In this document: in pieces, positions 1 through 5,263 of the stretch
Position numbering within the stretch: position 1 is the stretch's first letter
Layout of the letters: every line of letters starts with the position of its first letter
Source: Desulfobacterales bacterium
Lineage (GTDB): Bacteria; Desulfobacterota; Desulfobacteria; Desulfobacterales; Desulfosalsimonadaceae
NCBI GenBank assembly: GCA_007135795.1
Contig: SLIE01000488.1
Span: 1-5,263 of the forward strand
DNA length: 5,263 nucleotides
Direction of reading: 5' to 3'
The notes under the pieces: model-generated
The model's database searches: none
The model's input: only the letters and a program-made list of their open reading frames with translations
Told to the model about the DNA's origin: nothing
Program-made: the position numbers and the translations under genes

Positions 1-417
1 ATGTCAAGAGGAGCAGGTTCGGCGTTGGCTGTTTTTATTGAAGAATGGAAAGAACTTTCTGAAGAAAACATGGAGGTGTTTCTGCATCTAAAGGATTATC
101 TCGGTAATAAAGAAGGTGTCATGCTTGAATTCATACCCCGGCCCGGCGTCACGTATTCTCTCAGGGCCGCTCATGAGGCTCAGAAAAACAAGAAACTTTT
201 TGCCATGGTCGATGTGATTGAAGATACCCCGCGCTGGCTTTCCGTATGTTTTTATAATGAAATGGTAACAGACCCGGAAGAAAAGGGCGATTTTGTCCCT
301 GAGGGCCTGCTTGGTGAGGATGCGCTCTGTTTCGATGTTGAAGAGCGGGATGAAGCGCTTCTCCGGTACATTGAAACCCGTCTCGATGAAGCCTGTCGGA
401 ATGCTTTGAACGAATAG
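1..417 (+). CDS. Hypothetical small acidic cytosolic protein, family not recognised
   Basis: This 138-residue frame ends at a TAG. It is acidic, with many Glu and Asp residues, has no signal peptide and no membrane segment, and so should be soluble in the cytoplasm. The middle holds a compact, conserved-looking block: PRPGVTYSLRAAH near residues 47-59, then LFAMVDVIED and RWLSVCFYNEM, then a GLLGEDALCFDVEE stretch, and a closing amphipathic helix (ALLRYIETRLDEACRNAL). I have an impression of similar unnamed proteins in environmental and sulfate-reducing bacteria, but I cannot assign a domain name or function. The frame begins exactly at base 1, so the upstream ribosome binding site cannot be seen and the true start could lie before the window or at Met24 (base 70). 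The next gene runs in the same direction after a 149-base spacer, so an operon is possible but not shown. Confidence 0.75.
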   Translation: MSRGAGSALAVFIEEWKELSEENMEVFLHLKDYLGNKEGVMLEFIPRPGVTYSLRAAHEAQKNKKLFAMVDVIEDTPRWLSVCFYNEMVTDPEEKGDFVPEGLLGEDALCFDVEERDEALLRYIETRLDEACRNALNE

Positions 418-555
418 AAGTTATCTTGGAAAAACCAAGGACCGGGTTAAGGGGGCAGAGATTGGGGTCGCTATCGTTCAGCACCCATCTATATCCGTAA
501 AATTAAGTCGTTGAATTAATCGGGACGCCGGTTGCGGGGTCTTATAAAATTATGC

Positions 556-562
556 AAAGGGA
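556..562 (+). promoter_or_regulatory. Ribosome binding site that decides the start of the zinc-finger gene
   Basis: AAAGGGA lies 4 bases before the ATG at 567. The in-frame ATG at 552 lacks a comparable purine-rich site at normal distance (only a CGGGG stretch more than 10 bases upstream), so 567 is the better start. It also places the first zinc ligand (Cys6) close to the N-terminus, as is usual for such N-terminal zinc fingers. Confidence 0.5.
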
Positions 563-566
563 TTCC

Positions 567-2024
567 ATGGGAACCAAGCAGTGCGACTATCATCCGACCC
601 AATCAGCCTGGTGGCATTGTCATACATGCAACAAGACATTGTGTCCTCAATGCATTATCCGGCGTAAAGGAAATTTTCAAGAAAGTGAAAGTGTTTTTTT
701 ATGCCCGAACTGCAATCGTGTGGTCGACGATATCGATCTCAGCCATGTTATCCCTCCTTTTTGGAAACGATTGCACAAATGTTTTGTTTACCCTTTGTCT
801 GCCGTGCCTTCGGTTATCCTGATATTCGGATTGGCATTGTTATCCAGCTTATTTAGTGGGCCAGGGTTGTTTTCCTTAGTAATTGGTTTCTTGCTGTGGG
901 CGATAATGTTGAAGTATGCCTATGAAGCACTGCGAACCACGGCCGAAGGTCGCTTGCACCCGCCACCGCTTTCCGAAAAAGCGCTTGGTCGAGATTTTCA
1001 TCTTGTATTTAAACAAATCTTCCTTTTTGTGGTTCTTTTTTTATTTTTCGTCTTTGTTGTCGTCAGACTGGGGCCGGTGGCGTGGGTACTCTTCGGTTTG
1101 ATAGTGGCAATCGGATTGCCCGCCATGATTATCATCCTGGCCATCAGAGACGACCTCGGCCAGGCCTTAAACCCGGTTAATTTTATCGGCATGCCCATAC
1201 GAATCGGTTGGGGGTATCTGCTGCTTTTCTTTTTTCTTTCCATTTTGCTGTCCGCACCGGGGGCTTTGGGGTATTATTTTATCCAGCACATGCCGGAGGC
1301 CTTGCAGCTGTTTCTATGGCATTCGGCCAAGAACTACTACACCTTGGTCTCATATCATCTGATGGGATATGTTATTTTGCAATACCATGACCGTGTGGGC
1401 CATAATGTGGATATAGATGTCTTAATTGCAAATATCCATCCGGAAGCTTTCTCGCAATCTATGCCGAACAGTACGGCTTTGGCCGGGGATTCTCAAAGTG
1501 AACTTCTGAACGAGGTCGGCATTTTAATCCAGGAGGGAAAACTCGACAGCGCCATAACGGAAATTCAGCAGCGCACGGCGTTGGCAATTGATAATCCGGA
1601 GCTATCCGATCGTTATGTCCAGCTGCTCCAAACCCGGGATCGTATGGACGAACTGCTCCAATATGCGCCTGGTCATCTCAAGCAACTGGTTGTAGACAGT
1701 GAAAAAGAAAAGGCCATGTCGCTTTATTTATTCTGCAGTCAGAAACATGAGGATTTTGTACCCTCGGCAATGACGTTGTTTAAAATAGGGAGTTGGTTCA
1801 ATGAAAATGGCCAGGCCCGGGAGGCGGTCAAAATATTCAGCCGCCTGATTAAAAAGCACCCCGGAGATGCCCTGGTCCCCAAAACCTGTTACCGGGCAGC
1901 CGAATTGCTTCACGAACAGCTCAAAAGTACGGAGAAAGCCAGAAATATCCTGAAAACCCTGATAAAGAAATACCCCGACCACGACATTGTCCCCTTTGCA
2001 CAAAAATACCTGGCCTCGCTATAG
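567..2024 (+). CDS. N-terminal zinc-finger, multi-pass membrane protein with C-terminal TPR-like domain
   Basis: The protein has 485 residues from the ATG at 567 (490 from the alternative ATG at 552). Residues 6-49 hold eight possible zinc ligands in four pairs: C6-H9, C18-C21, C26-C29 and C46-C49. This resembles a B-box or double zinc-ribbon fold that could bind two zinc ions. About five hydrophobic membrane segments follow (roughly 78-95, 99-118, 150-166, 172-192 and 213-232), with a DUF4013-like feel: an RTTAEG linker and a membrane segment ending IRDDLGQALNP. From about residue 305 to the end it is helical and TPR-like, with repeats such as NGQAREAVKIFSRLIKKHPGD and STEKARNILKTLIKKYPDHD. 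I infer an inner-membrane protein whose zinc finger and TPR arms face the cytoplasm and bind partners; no enzymatic motif is visible. It converges on the rhomboid gene with 6 bases between stop codons. The exact function is unknown. Confidence 0.85.
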   Translation: MGTKQCDYHPTQSAWWHCHTCNKTLCPQCIIRRKGNFQESESVFLCPNCNRVVDDIDLSHVIPPFWKRLHKCFVYPLSAVPSVILIFGLALLSSLFSGPGLFSLVIGFLLWAIMLKYAYEALRTTAEGRLHPPPLSEKALGRDFHLVFKQIFLFVVLFLFFVFVVVRLGPVAWVLFGLIVAIGLPAMIIILAIRDDLGQALNPVNFIGMPIRIGWGYLLLFFFLSILLSAPGALGYYFIQHMPEALQLFLWHSAKNYYTLVSYHLMGYVILQYHDRVGHNVDIDVLIANIHPEAFSQSMPNSTALAGDSQSELLNEVGILIQEGKLDSAITEIQQRTALAIDNPELSDRYVQLLQTRDRMDELLQYAPGHLKQLVVDSEKEKAMSLYLFCSQKHEDFVPSAMTLFKIGSWFNENGQAREAVKIFSRLIKKHPGDALVPKTCYRAAELLHEQLKSTEKARNILKTLIKKYPDHDIVPFAQKYLASL

Positions 2025-2030
2025 GGATCA

Positions 2031-3506
2031 TCAATGCCGGACAAGTTGCTGCGTGGCAAGGCGGGTTTCATTGGCCAGGGGATAATGTGTGCTTAGCAGC
2101 TTTATGCACTGCCGGTACTTCTCGGGCTGGTTTTTTTGTTTGAAACTGTTGGCCAGCTTCAACAGGGCAGTCGGCAGGCTAAGCAAATCCGGGGCCTTTT
2201 TCAACAGCATCAAAAGAATATGTTCGGCTTCTTCGGGTTCGCCCATGTCACTGAACGAATTGCTGATTCGGATATAGAGCGTGGATGACAGCCTTGGCGG
2301 TTGTGCACTATTTCGGTATTCCCGGAAAAGTGCCAAGGCATCGCTGTAGGTTTTCGGTTGCCGGCAGTAAAGTGTTAGCAAGCGGCTGACAGTCTGGTGA
2401 AACTGATCGGACAATGGGTTCTGGCCGTCAACGACATTGAGATGCCGCCAGATGGAAATATCGTCTGGTGCATGGGTCAAAGCTTCGATCAGCAGCGGTC
2501 TGGCCTTGTCAAATTTAAGCTCCCTCATATACTTCAGGGCGCTTTCCACCAGCGGCCTGACCTTGTCTTCTTCCACCCCTTCAAAAGCTTCCTTGTCGAG
2601 CATGCCCGGAATCCGGCTAACGACCAATGCCATCACAGCGCCGCCGCCCAATCCACCCAGGTGGGCGGCATAGGCCACGGCACTGCCGTCATTGAAAAAC
2701 ATTTGATAGAGCTCGTTTCCCATCCACAATGGAAGTAGAAAAATCGCCGGAAACTTTAGATAATTGAAGTAAAAGCCCAGATTGATGAAGATATTGACTT
2801 TACTGAACCCGTAGAATACCGTGAAAGCCCCCATGATGCCGGCAATGGCACCTGATGCACCCACCAGTGGAATGGTGCTGTACATATTGAGCAACCAGAA
2901 AAACCCCGTAGCCGATAGACCGCCAAGCAGGTAAATGACAGGGAAAACCATGTGGCGGCAACCATATTCAATCAAGCATCCCACCAGCCAGAGAAAGATC
3001 ATGTTGCCGATTAAATGCCCCCAGTCACCGTGCAGGAACATGGTACTGATCCAGGTAAGCAGGCTGGGCATGGCCGGCCGGAACCCGTATTTCACCGCCA
3101 CGATCCGCTCCAGGAGTTGCTCGTAATTATCACGCAAGTTGCGCCATTGCATTAAGCGGGCATCGTGCGGCGGTATCACATGGCCCTGGTCGACACGCTG
3201 TACAAAGTCCTTTGATTCTCGTATTTCGAAATAATAGTAGGCCCGTTTTTCACTTTCCGGCGCATCGCTACCGGGTATGTTTTCGATTTCCCGGATGCGT
3301 CCTTCGATTTCCAGATAGTCCTTGTAAAAATCGGCTTCAAGATTTGCCAGGTCGGATTCAAAATAAAACGTCATCGCATCGGCCCATCGTTCATCGTCAT
3401 TTCGCTGAAAGAGAACGAAGACAAATACATTGATGAGAATCAACGCTATGGTGATCCATGGCGGATTACGCCAGCTTGCCTTTTTTGTGATAGGAATTAA
3501 GAGCAT
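2031..3506 (-). CDS. Rhomboid family intramembrane serine protease with C-terminal TPR-like domain
   Basis: The protein has 491 residues. Rhomboids cut transmembrane substrates inside the membrane with a Ser-His dyad. The nucleophile is Ser218 in GASGAIAG and the base is His282 in AAHLGGLGGG. His164 and Asn168 in HGDWGHLIGNM match the HxxxN residues that form the oxyanion hole in GlpG-type enzymes, so it should be active. Membrane segments run from residue 17-33 and then through about 151-297. Between them lies a charged, helical insertion of roughly 110 residues (34-145), longer than in typical bacterial rhomboids. Residues about 315-491 form a helical TPR-like arm (FDKARPLLIEALTHAPDD; EEAEHILLMLLKKAPD) that should be cytoplasmic. 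The ATG at 3506 is chosen because the hydrophobic N-terminus follows directly; the ribosome site is weak (an AAAGAAAAAAA stretch). It reads toward the zinc-finger gene, with no room for a separate terminator between them. The substrate is unknown. Confidence 0.93.
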   Translation of the reverse strand: MLLIPITKKASWRNPPWITIALILINVFVFVLFQRNDDERWADAMTFYFESDLANLEADFYKDYLEIEGRIREIENIPGSDAPESEKRAYYYFEIRESKDFVQRVDQGHVIPPHDARLMQWRNLRDNYEQLLERIVAVKYGFRPAMPSLLTWISTMFLHGDWGHLIGNMIFLWLVGCLIEYGCRHMVFPVIYLLGGLSATGFFWLLNMYSTIPLVGASGAIAGIMGAFTVFYGFSKVNIFINLGFYFNYLKFPAIFLLPLWMGNELYQMFFNDGSAVAYAAHLGGLGGGAVMALVVSRIPGMLDKEAFEGVEEDKVRPLVESALKYMRELKFDKARPLLIEALTHAPDDISIWRHLNVVDGQNPLSDQFHQTVSRLLTLYCRQPKTYSDALALFREYRNSAQPPRLSSTLYIRISNSFSDMGEPEEAEHILLMLLKKAPDLLSLPTALLKLANSFKQKNQPEKYRQCIKLLSTHYPLANETRLATQQLVRH

Positions 3507-3549
3507 GTATGGTTTTTTTCTTTAATTATCCAATATCAAGCGGATGTGA

Positions 3550-3575
3550 ATTATATGTTGGCTCCCCAATGTCAA
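3550..3575 (-). promoter_or_regulatory. Candidate sigma-70 type promoter for the rhomboid gene
   Basis: Read on the - strand, a perfect TTGACA (3575-3570) is followed by a perfect TATAAT (3555-3550), placing transcription about 35 bases before the rhomboid ATG. The spacer is only 14 bases, shorter than the usual 16-18, which lowers confidence. One base further on, ATAATT would give a spacer of 15. Confidence 0.4.
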
Positions 3576-3614
3576 GATAGTTTTTCCACCTAATTTGGAT
3601 ATAAAAATACACCG

Positions 3615-3666
3615 TGGGGTTGCCCTCGCTGAGGGGAGCCTCGAGAAGCTGAAGCGAGGCATCCCA
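3615..3666. repeat. Long imperfect inverted repeat in a non-coding gap
   Basis: The left arm TGGG (3615-3618), TGC (3621-3623) and CTCGCT (3625-3630) pairs with AGCGAG (3653-3658), GCA (3659-3661) and CCCA (3663-3666), leaving small bulges and a 22-base loop. The loop can form its own small stem (GAGG 3631-3634 with CCTC 3639-3642). A competing stem pairs GCCTCG (3638-3643) with CGAGGC (3655-3660). On the - strand a T5 run follows 7 bases after the stem, so it could end transcripts coming from the Rhs locus before the rhomboid promoter. It could equally be a copy of a dispersed palindromic repeat (REP or MITE-like). No coding is seen in 3507-3755. Confidence 0.55.
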
Positions 3667-3755
3667 GCCAACTGTTTATGAATAATCAACCTTTCTTGAT
3701 CAGGCTCTATCTCTTTCCGCTATTCTTTTGTTGTTAACCGAGATATCCGACATTT

Positions 3756-4310
3756 TTAACCAGTCAACCCCCACTTGAAACTGTCCGACTTTCCGGTACA
3801 GCTGATCCTTTTCCTCTCAATGCGCTTTGCGTCTCGTTCTTTGTTCTGAGAAAAAGCTTCCGGTGCCACCTTTTTGCCGATCCTTCGGTTTGCCCCGTCG
3901 ATGAGATAGACAATCTCCGTATCATCGGGCATCCTTACGGCAACAAGGTTGCCAAGGGCGTCATAGGTGTAGCGGGTGACGGCGTCTCCCTGGGGTTTGC
4001 TGATCAGCTCGCCGCTGCGGGTGTACGCGTACTGCGCATCCCTGTAGTGTGGAGCATCCGGTCGTGGCTGTCGTAGGAAGCCATTTCCTGGCCGCTTTCG
4101 TGGGTGCGGTTGCCGTTGGCGTTATACCCGAACGTAGTCGCATGACCGTTTCGCTCTACCCTGACAAGGCGGCGTGGCATTATCGTATTCAAAGCGCACA
4201 GGTAGCCGTGCGCGTTCATAATTTCCGAGAACCATTCGGCCGCGGGGCCTGATTGATGACAACCCAGTGATTTCACGAAACTCGTCGCCCAATCTGCGGC
4301 TCAGGCGGGC
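3756..4310 (-). pseudogene. Orphan, frameshifted Rhs (YD-repeat) core fragment
   Basis: Rhs/YD-repeat protein sequence is read right to left but split over frames. The first part gives LPVRFEYDNA, ending near 4176. After a one-base insertion (about 4172-4175) the second frame gives RLVRVERNGHATTFGYNANG, then NRTHESGQ and SYDSHDRML. At 4047-4051 a CACAC run looks like a duplicated CA dinucleotide, and the frame returns to the first one with YRDAQYAYTRSGEL, TRYTYDALGNLVAVRMPDDT and YLIDGANRRIGKKV. In intact Rhs cores the motif IDGxNRRIGKKV is followed by a conserved stretch such as NGTL; here it breaks off into an unrelated basic tail (APEAFSQNKE and on) that ends at TAA 3756-3758. Homology is clear to about 4215 and doubtful from there to the in-frame TAG at 4311-4313. 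It is a dead remnant lying downstream of the toxin/immunity pair, as often happens in rhs loci. Confidence 0.8.
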
Positions 4311-4324
4311 CTATCGGCAGACAC

Positions 4325-4359
4325 GAATTAAGTATGGTGTTCCCGGAACTCCAGAATTA
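4325..4359. repeat. Short palindromic element, possibly a mobile-element remnant
   Basis: An 11-base palindrome, GTTCC-C-GGAAC (4339-4349), is flanked by two direct copies of GAATTA (4325-4330 and 4354-4359). It lies just beyond the stop of the small membrane gene, at its boundary with the orphan Rhs fragment. From memory, similar ATTAAGTATGGTG-type sequence is found near REP-associated (IS200-like) transposases in environmental bacteria, but I cannot verify this here and no transposase gene is present. Confidence 0.3.
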
Positions 4360-4377
4360 TCCCCGAGAAAACCTCTG

Positions 4378-4656
4378 TCAGAACTCCTCATCTGCTATTT
4401 GGTTGTTACTTATTTTTTCTATTAATTCTAATATTCGGATATACCTGTGGTTTGCAAAGAATAACATACCCCCTCCCCATATAGCCAGTGTTCCTTGATA
4501 CAAAAACCGTTCATGAAAATCAATAAAGCATGTTATAAGTAAAAGAACACCTACTAAGAAACAAAAAACTGAAGCAAATGCTATTTGCTTCCGGATATTT
4601 TTCTGTTTTTTTAAAAAATTCAACAAGTTCTTATCCTTTTCATCCAAAAGGGACAT
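4378..4656 (-). CDS. Small two-TM membrane protein, probable Rhs immunity protein
   Basis: The protein has 92 residues from the ATG at 4656. A charged N-terminal helix (MSLLDEKDKNLLNFLKKQKN) is followed by two hydrophobic segments, about 26-44 and 52-69, separated by a short HER-containing turn, and then by an acidic C-terminal helix ending NNQIADEEF. It should be an inner-membrane hairpin. The start is set by GAGGTG 6 bases upstream; in-frame GTG (4683) and ATG (4662) starts are possible but have worse sites. The gene begins 17 bases after the end of the Rhs toxin tail on the same strand, which is the classic position of an immunity gene, and its DNA is clearly AT-rich compared with the Rhs core. 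I infer that it protects the cell against the adjoining Rhs tip; I do not recognise the family. It could also be an unrelated small membrane protein. Confidence 0.65.
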   Translation of the reverse strand: MSLLDEKDKNLLNFLKKQKNIRKQIAFASVFCFLVGVLLLITCFIDFHERFLYQGTLAIWGGGMLFFANHRYIRILELIEKISNNQIADEEF

Positions 4657-4662
4657 TCTCAT

Positions 4663-4668
4663 CACCTC
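4663..4668 (-). promoter_or_regulatory. Ribosome binding site of the small membrane protein
   Basis: GAGGTG on the - strand sits 6 bases before the ATG at 4656 and just after the TAA (4676-4674) that closes the Rhs tail frame. This fixes the start choice and suggests translation coupled to the toxin gene. Confidence 0.65.
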
Positions 4669-4673
4669 ACATA

Positions 4674-4802
4674 TTATGGACACGCCGTGTTTTCTCTTAA
4701 CCTTTCAAAATACGGATTAAAGATTTGATCGTTTATTTCGTCAGTAATTTCTCGCGGGTACTTTACTGTAGAAGCATACCAATCATACACTACTATAGCA
4801 CC
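4674..4802 (-). pseudogene. Out-of-frame tail of the Rhs toxin tip
   Basis: When the Rhs reading frame stops at TAG 4795-4793, another frame carries on from the same place with about 42 residues of good protein sequence: [20 protein letters not shown], then DEINDQIFNPYFERLRENT, ending CP and TAA at 4676-4674. One extra G in the GGGG run (4804-4801 read on the - strand) would join both frames into a continuous C-terminal tip of about 70 residues after the DPEGL motif, ending 17 bases before the immunity candidate. I therefore read this as the original C-terminus cut off by a one-base deletion, or by a sequencing error in the run. It has no start codon or ribosome site of its own. Confidence 0.65.
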
Positions 4803-5263
4803 CCAACCAACATTACTACTGGAGATGATATAACAGCTCCGACCACAAAAGTTATTGCTCCGACATATCCTACAGGACCGAAGAACAATCCCTCCGGATC
4901 AATAAAATTCACCGGATCATTCAGCACATACCCATACAAATTGCTATCCCCTCCTGCAAAAAGTATGGGGTCCTTCGCCGTCCACCGCCCAGTTTCAGGG
5001 TCGTAATCCCGGGCGCCGAAGCGGATCAGGCCGGTGTCGCGGTCGTGGAGGCCGCCTGCAAAGCCGAATGGCTGAAATCCCGGGTTGGTATCCAGGATGA
5101 CCTTGCCCCAGACATCGTAGGCCATTTGCTGCGCCACTTCGCCGGTTTGGGAGTTGACCACAAAACGCGGGCTGCCCAGGTGATCGGAGATGATGCGGTA
5201 GCGATTGCCGTCCTTTTCCATGTACGCGGGGACGTGGAACTTGTCCGCGTATATGAAACGGGA
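4793..5263 (-). CDS. Rhs family polymorphic toxin, 3' part of core with truncated tip (5' end outside window)
   Basis: The frame is open at the right edge, giving 156 visible residues of what must be a much longer protein; the ATG at 5221 is internal. Residues 1-126 are the conserved end of the Rhs/YD-repeat shell: [15 protein letters not shown] (22-36), [20 protein letters not shown] (59-78) and [16 protein letters not shown] (79-94). Next comes DPILFAGG (Asp98) and, 24 residues on, DPEGL (Asp122-Leu126). In known Rhs effectors two such Asp residues form the aspartyl self-cleavage site that frees the C-terminal toxin inside the shell; both are present. After DPEGL the sequence changes to a hydrophobic tip ([20 protein letters not shown] and on) and stops after 30 residues at TAG 4793-4795, probably from a frameshift. 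Such toxins act in contact competition between bacteria. The secretion route is not visible here. The small membrane protein downstream is the likely immunity partner. Confidence 0.9.
   Translation of the reverse strand, partial: SRFIYADKFHVPAYMEKDGNRYRIISDHLGSPRFVVNSQTGEVAQQMAYDVWGKVILDTNPGFQPFGFAGGLHDRDTGLIRFGARDYDPETGRWTAKDPILFAGGDSNLYGYVLNDPVNFIDPEGLFFGPVGYVGAITFVVGAVISSPVVMLVGVL

Noticed and set aside
425..439. Small hairpin CTTGG-AAAAA-CCAAG just after the first gene, possible terminator
   Set aside because: The stem is only 5 pairs and is followed by ACCGGG rather than a T-run, so it is too weak to call a terminator.
511..548. TTGAAT and TATAAA boxes before the zinc-finger gene, possible promoter
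   Set aside because: The spacing is 26 bases, far too long, and the -10-like box sits almost on the ribosome binding site.
2397..2738. Open frames on the + strand across the rhomboid gene
   Set aside because: The opposite strand encodes a rhomboid with complete catalytic motifs; these frames show no family features or ribosome sites and are shadows.
3619..3672. Integron attC-like site suggested by GTTG and CAAC near the large hairpin
   Set aside because: The bases do not fit the attC core consensus on either side and no integron gene is nearby.
4049..4252. Open frame on the + strand across the orphan Rhs fragment
   Set aside because: The - strand carries clear YD-repeat sequence here; the + strand frame is its antisense shadow.
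4796..4806. Programmed -1 ribosomal frameshift at the GGGG run to make the full toxin tip
   Set aside because: The run does not fit a standard X XXY YYZ slippery heptamer, so a mutation or sequencing error is the simpler reading.

Overview
The window looks like a bacterial chromosome segment of medium GC, most like a sulfate-reducing Desulfobacterota-type organism. That placement is an inference from the overall style of the proteins (a rhomboid-TPR protein, a zinc-finger/membrane/TPR protein and YD-repeat Rhs cores); no marker gene here fixes the taxonomy. No tRNA, rRNA, CRISPR array or intact transposase gene was seen.

Left part (1-3506): a small soluble protein of unrecognised family (1-417, +) is followed by a 149-base spacer and then by two long convergent genes that nearly touch, with 6 bases between their stop codons. 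The + strand gene (567-2024) encodes an N-terminal zinc finger with eight Cys/His ligands, a multi-pass membrane domain and a C-terminal TPR-like helical domain. The - strand gene (2031-3506) encodes a rhomboid intramembrane serine protease with all catalytic residues, an unusually long insertion after its first membrane segment, and its own C-terminal TPR-like domain. The two C-terminal domains look alike in layout and length, which suggests that these two membrane proteins are related in function.

Middle (3507-3755): a non-coding stretch with a candidate promoter for the rhomboid gene and a long imperfect inverted repeat at 3615-3666.

Right part (3756-5263, all - strand): an Rhs (YD-repeat) polymorphic-toxin locus, read right to left. 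It enters from the right edge with the conserved 3' end of the Rhs core and its double-Asp self-cleavage region, followed by a short hydrophobic C-terminal tip. The tip frame closes early at a G4 run; a second frame continues as a good protein tail that ends 17 bases before a small two-TM membrane protein with a good ribosome binding site, which is the likely immunity gene. Beyond that lies a broken orphan piece of Rhs core with two frameshifts. The tip and immunity region is visibly more AT-rich than the core, as expected for exchanged toxin/immunity cassettes. The most interesting proposal is a very short membrane-acting Rhs tip paired with a membrane immunity protein, apparently disabled by a one-base deletion.
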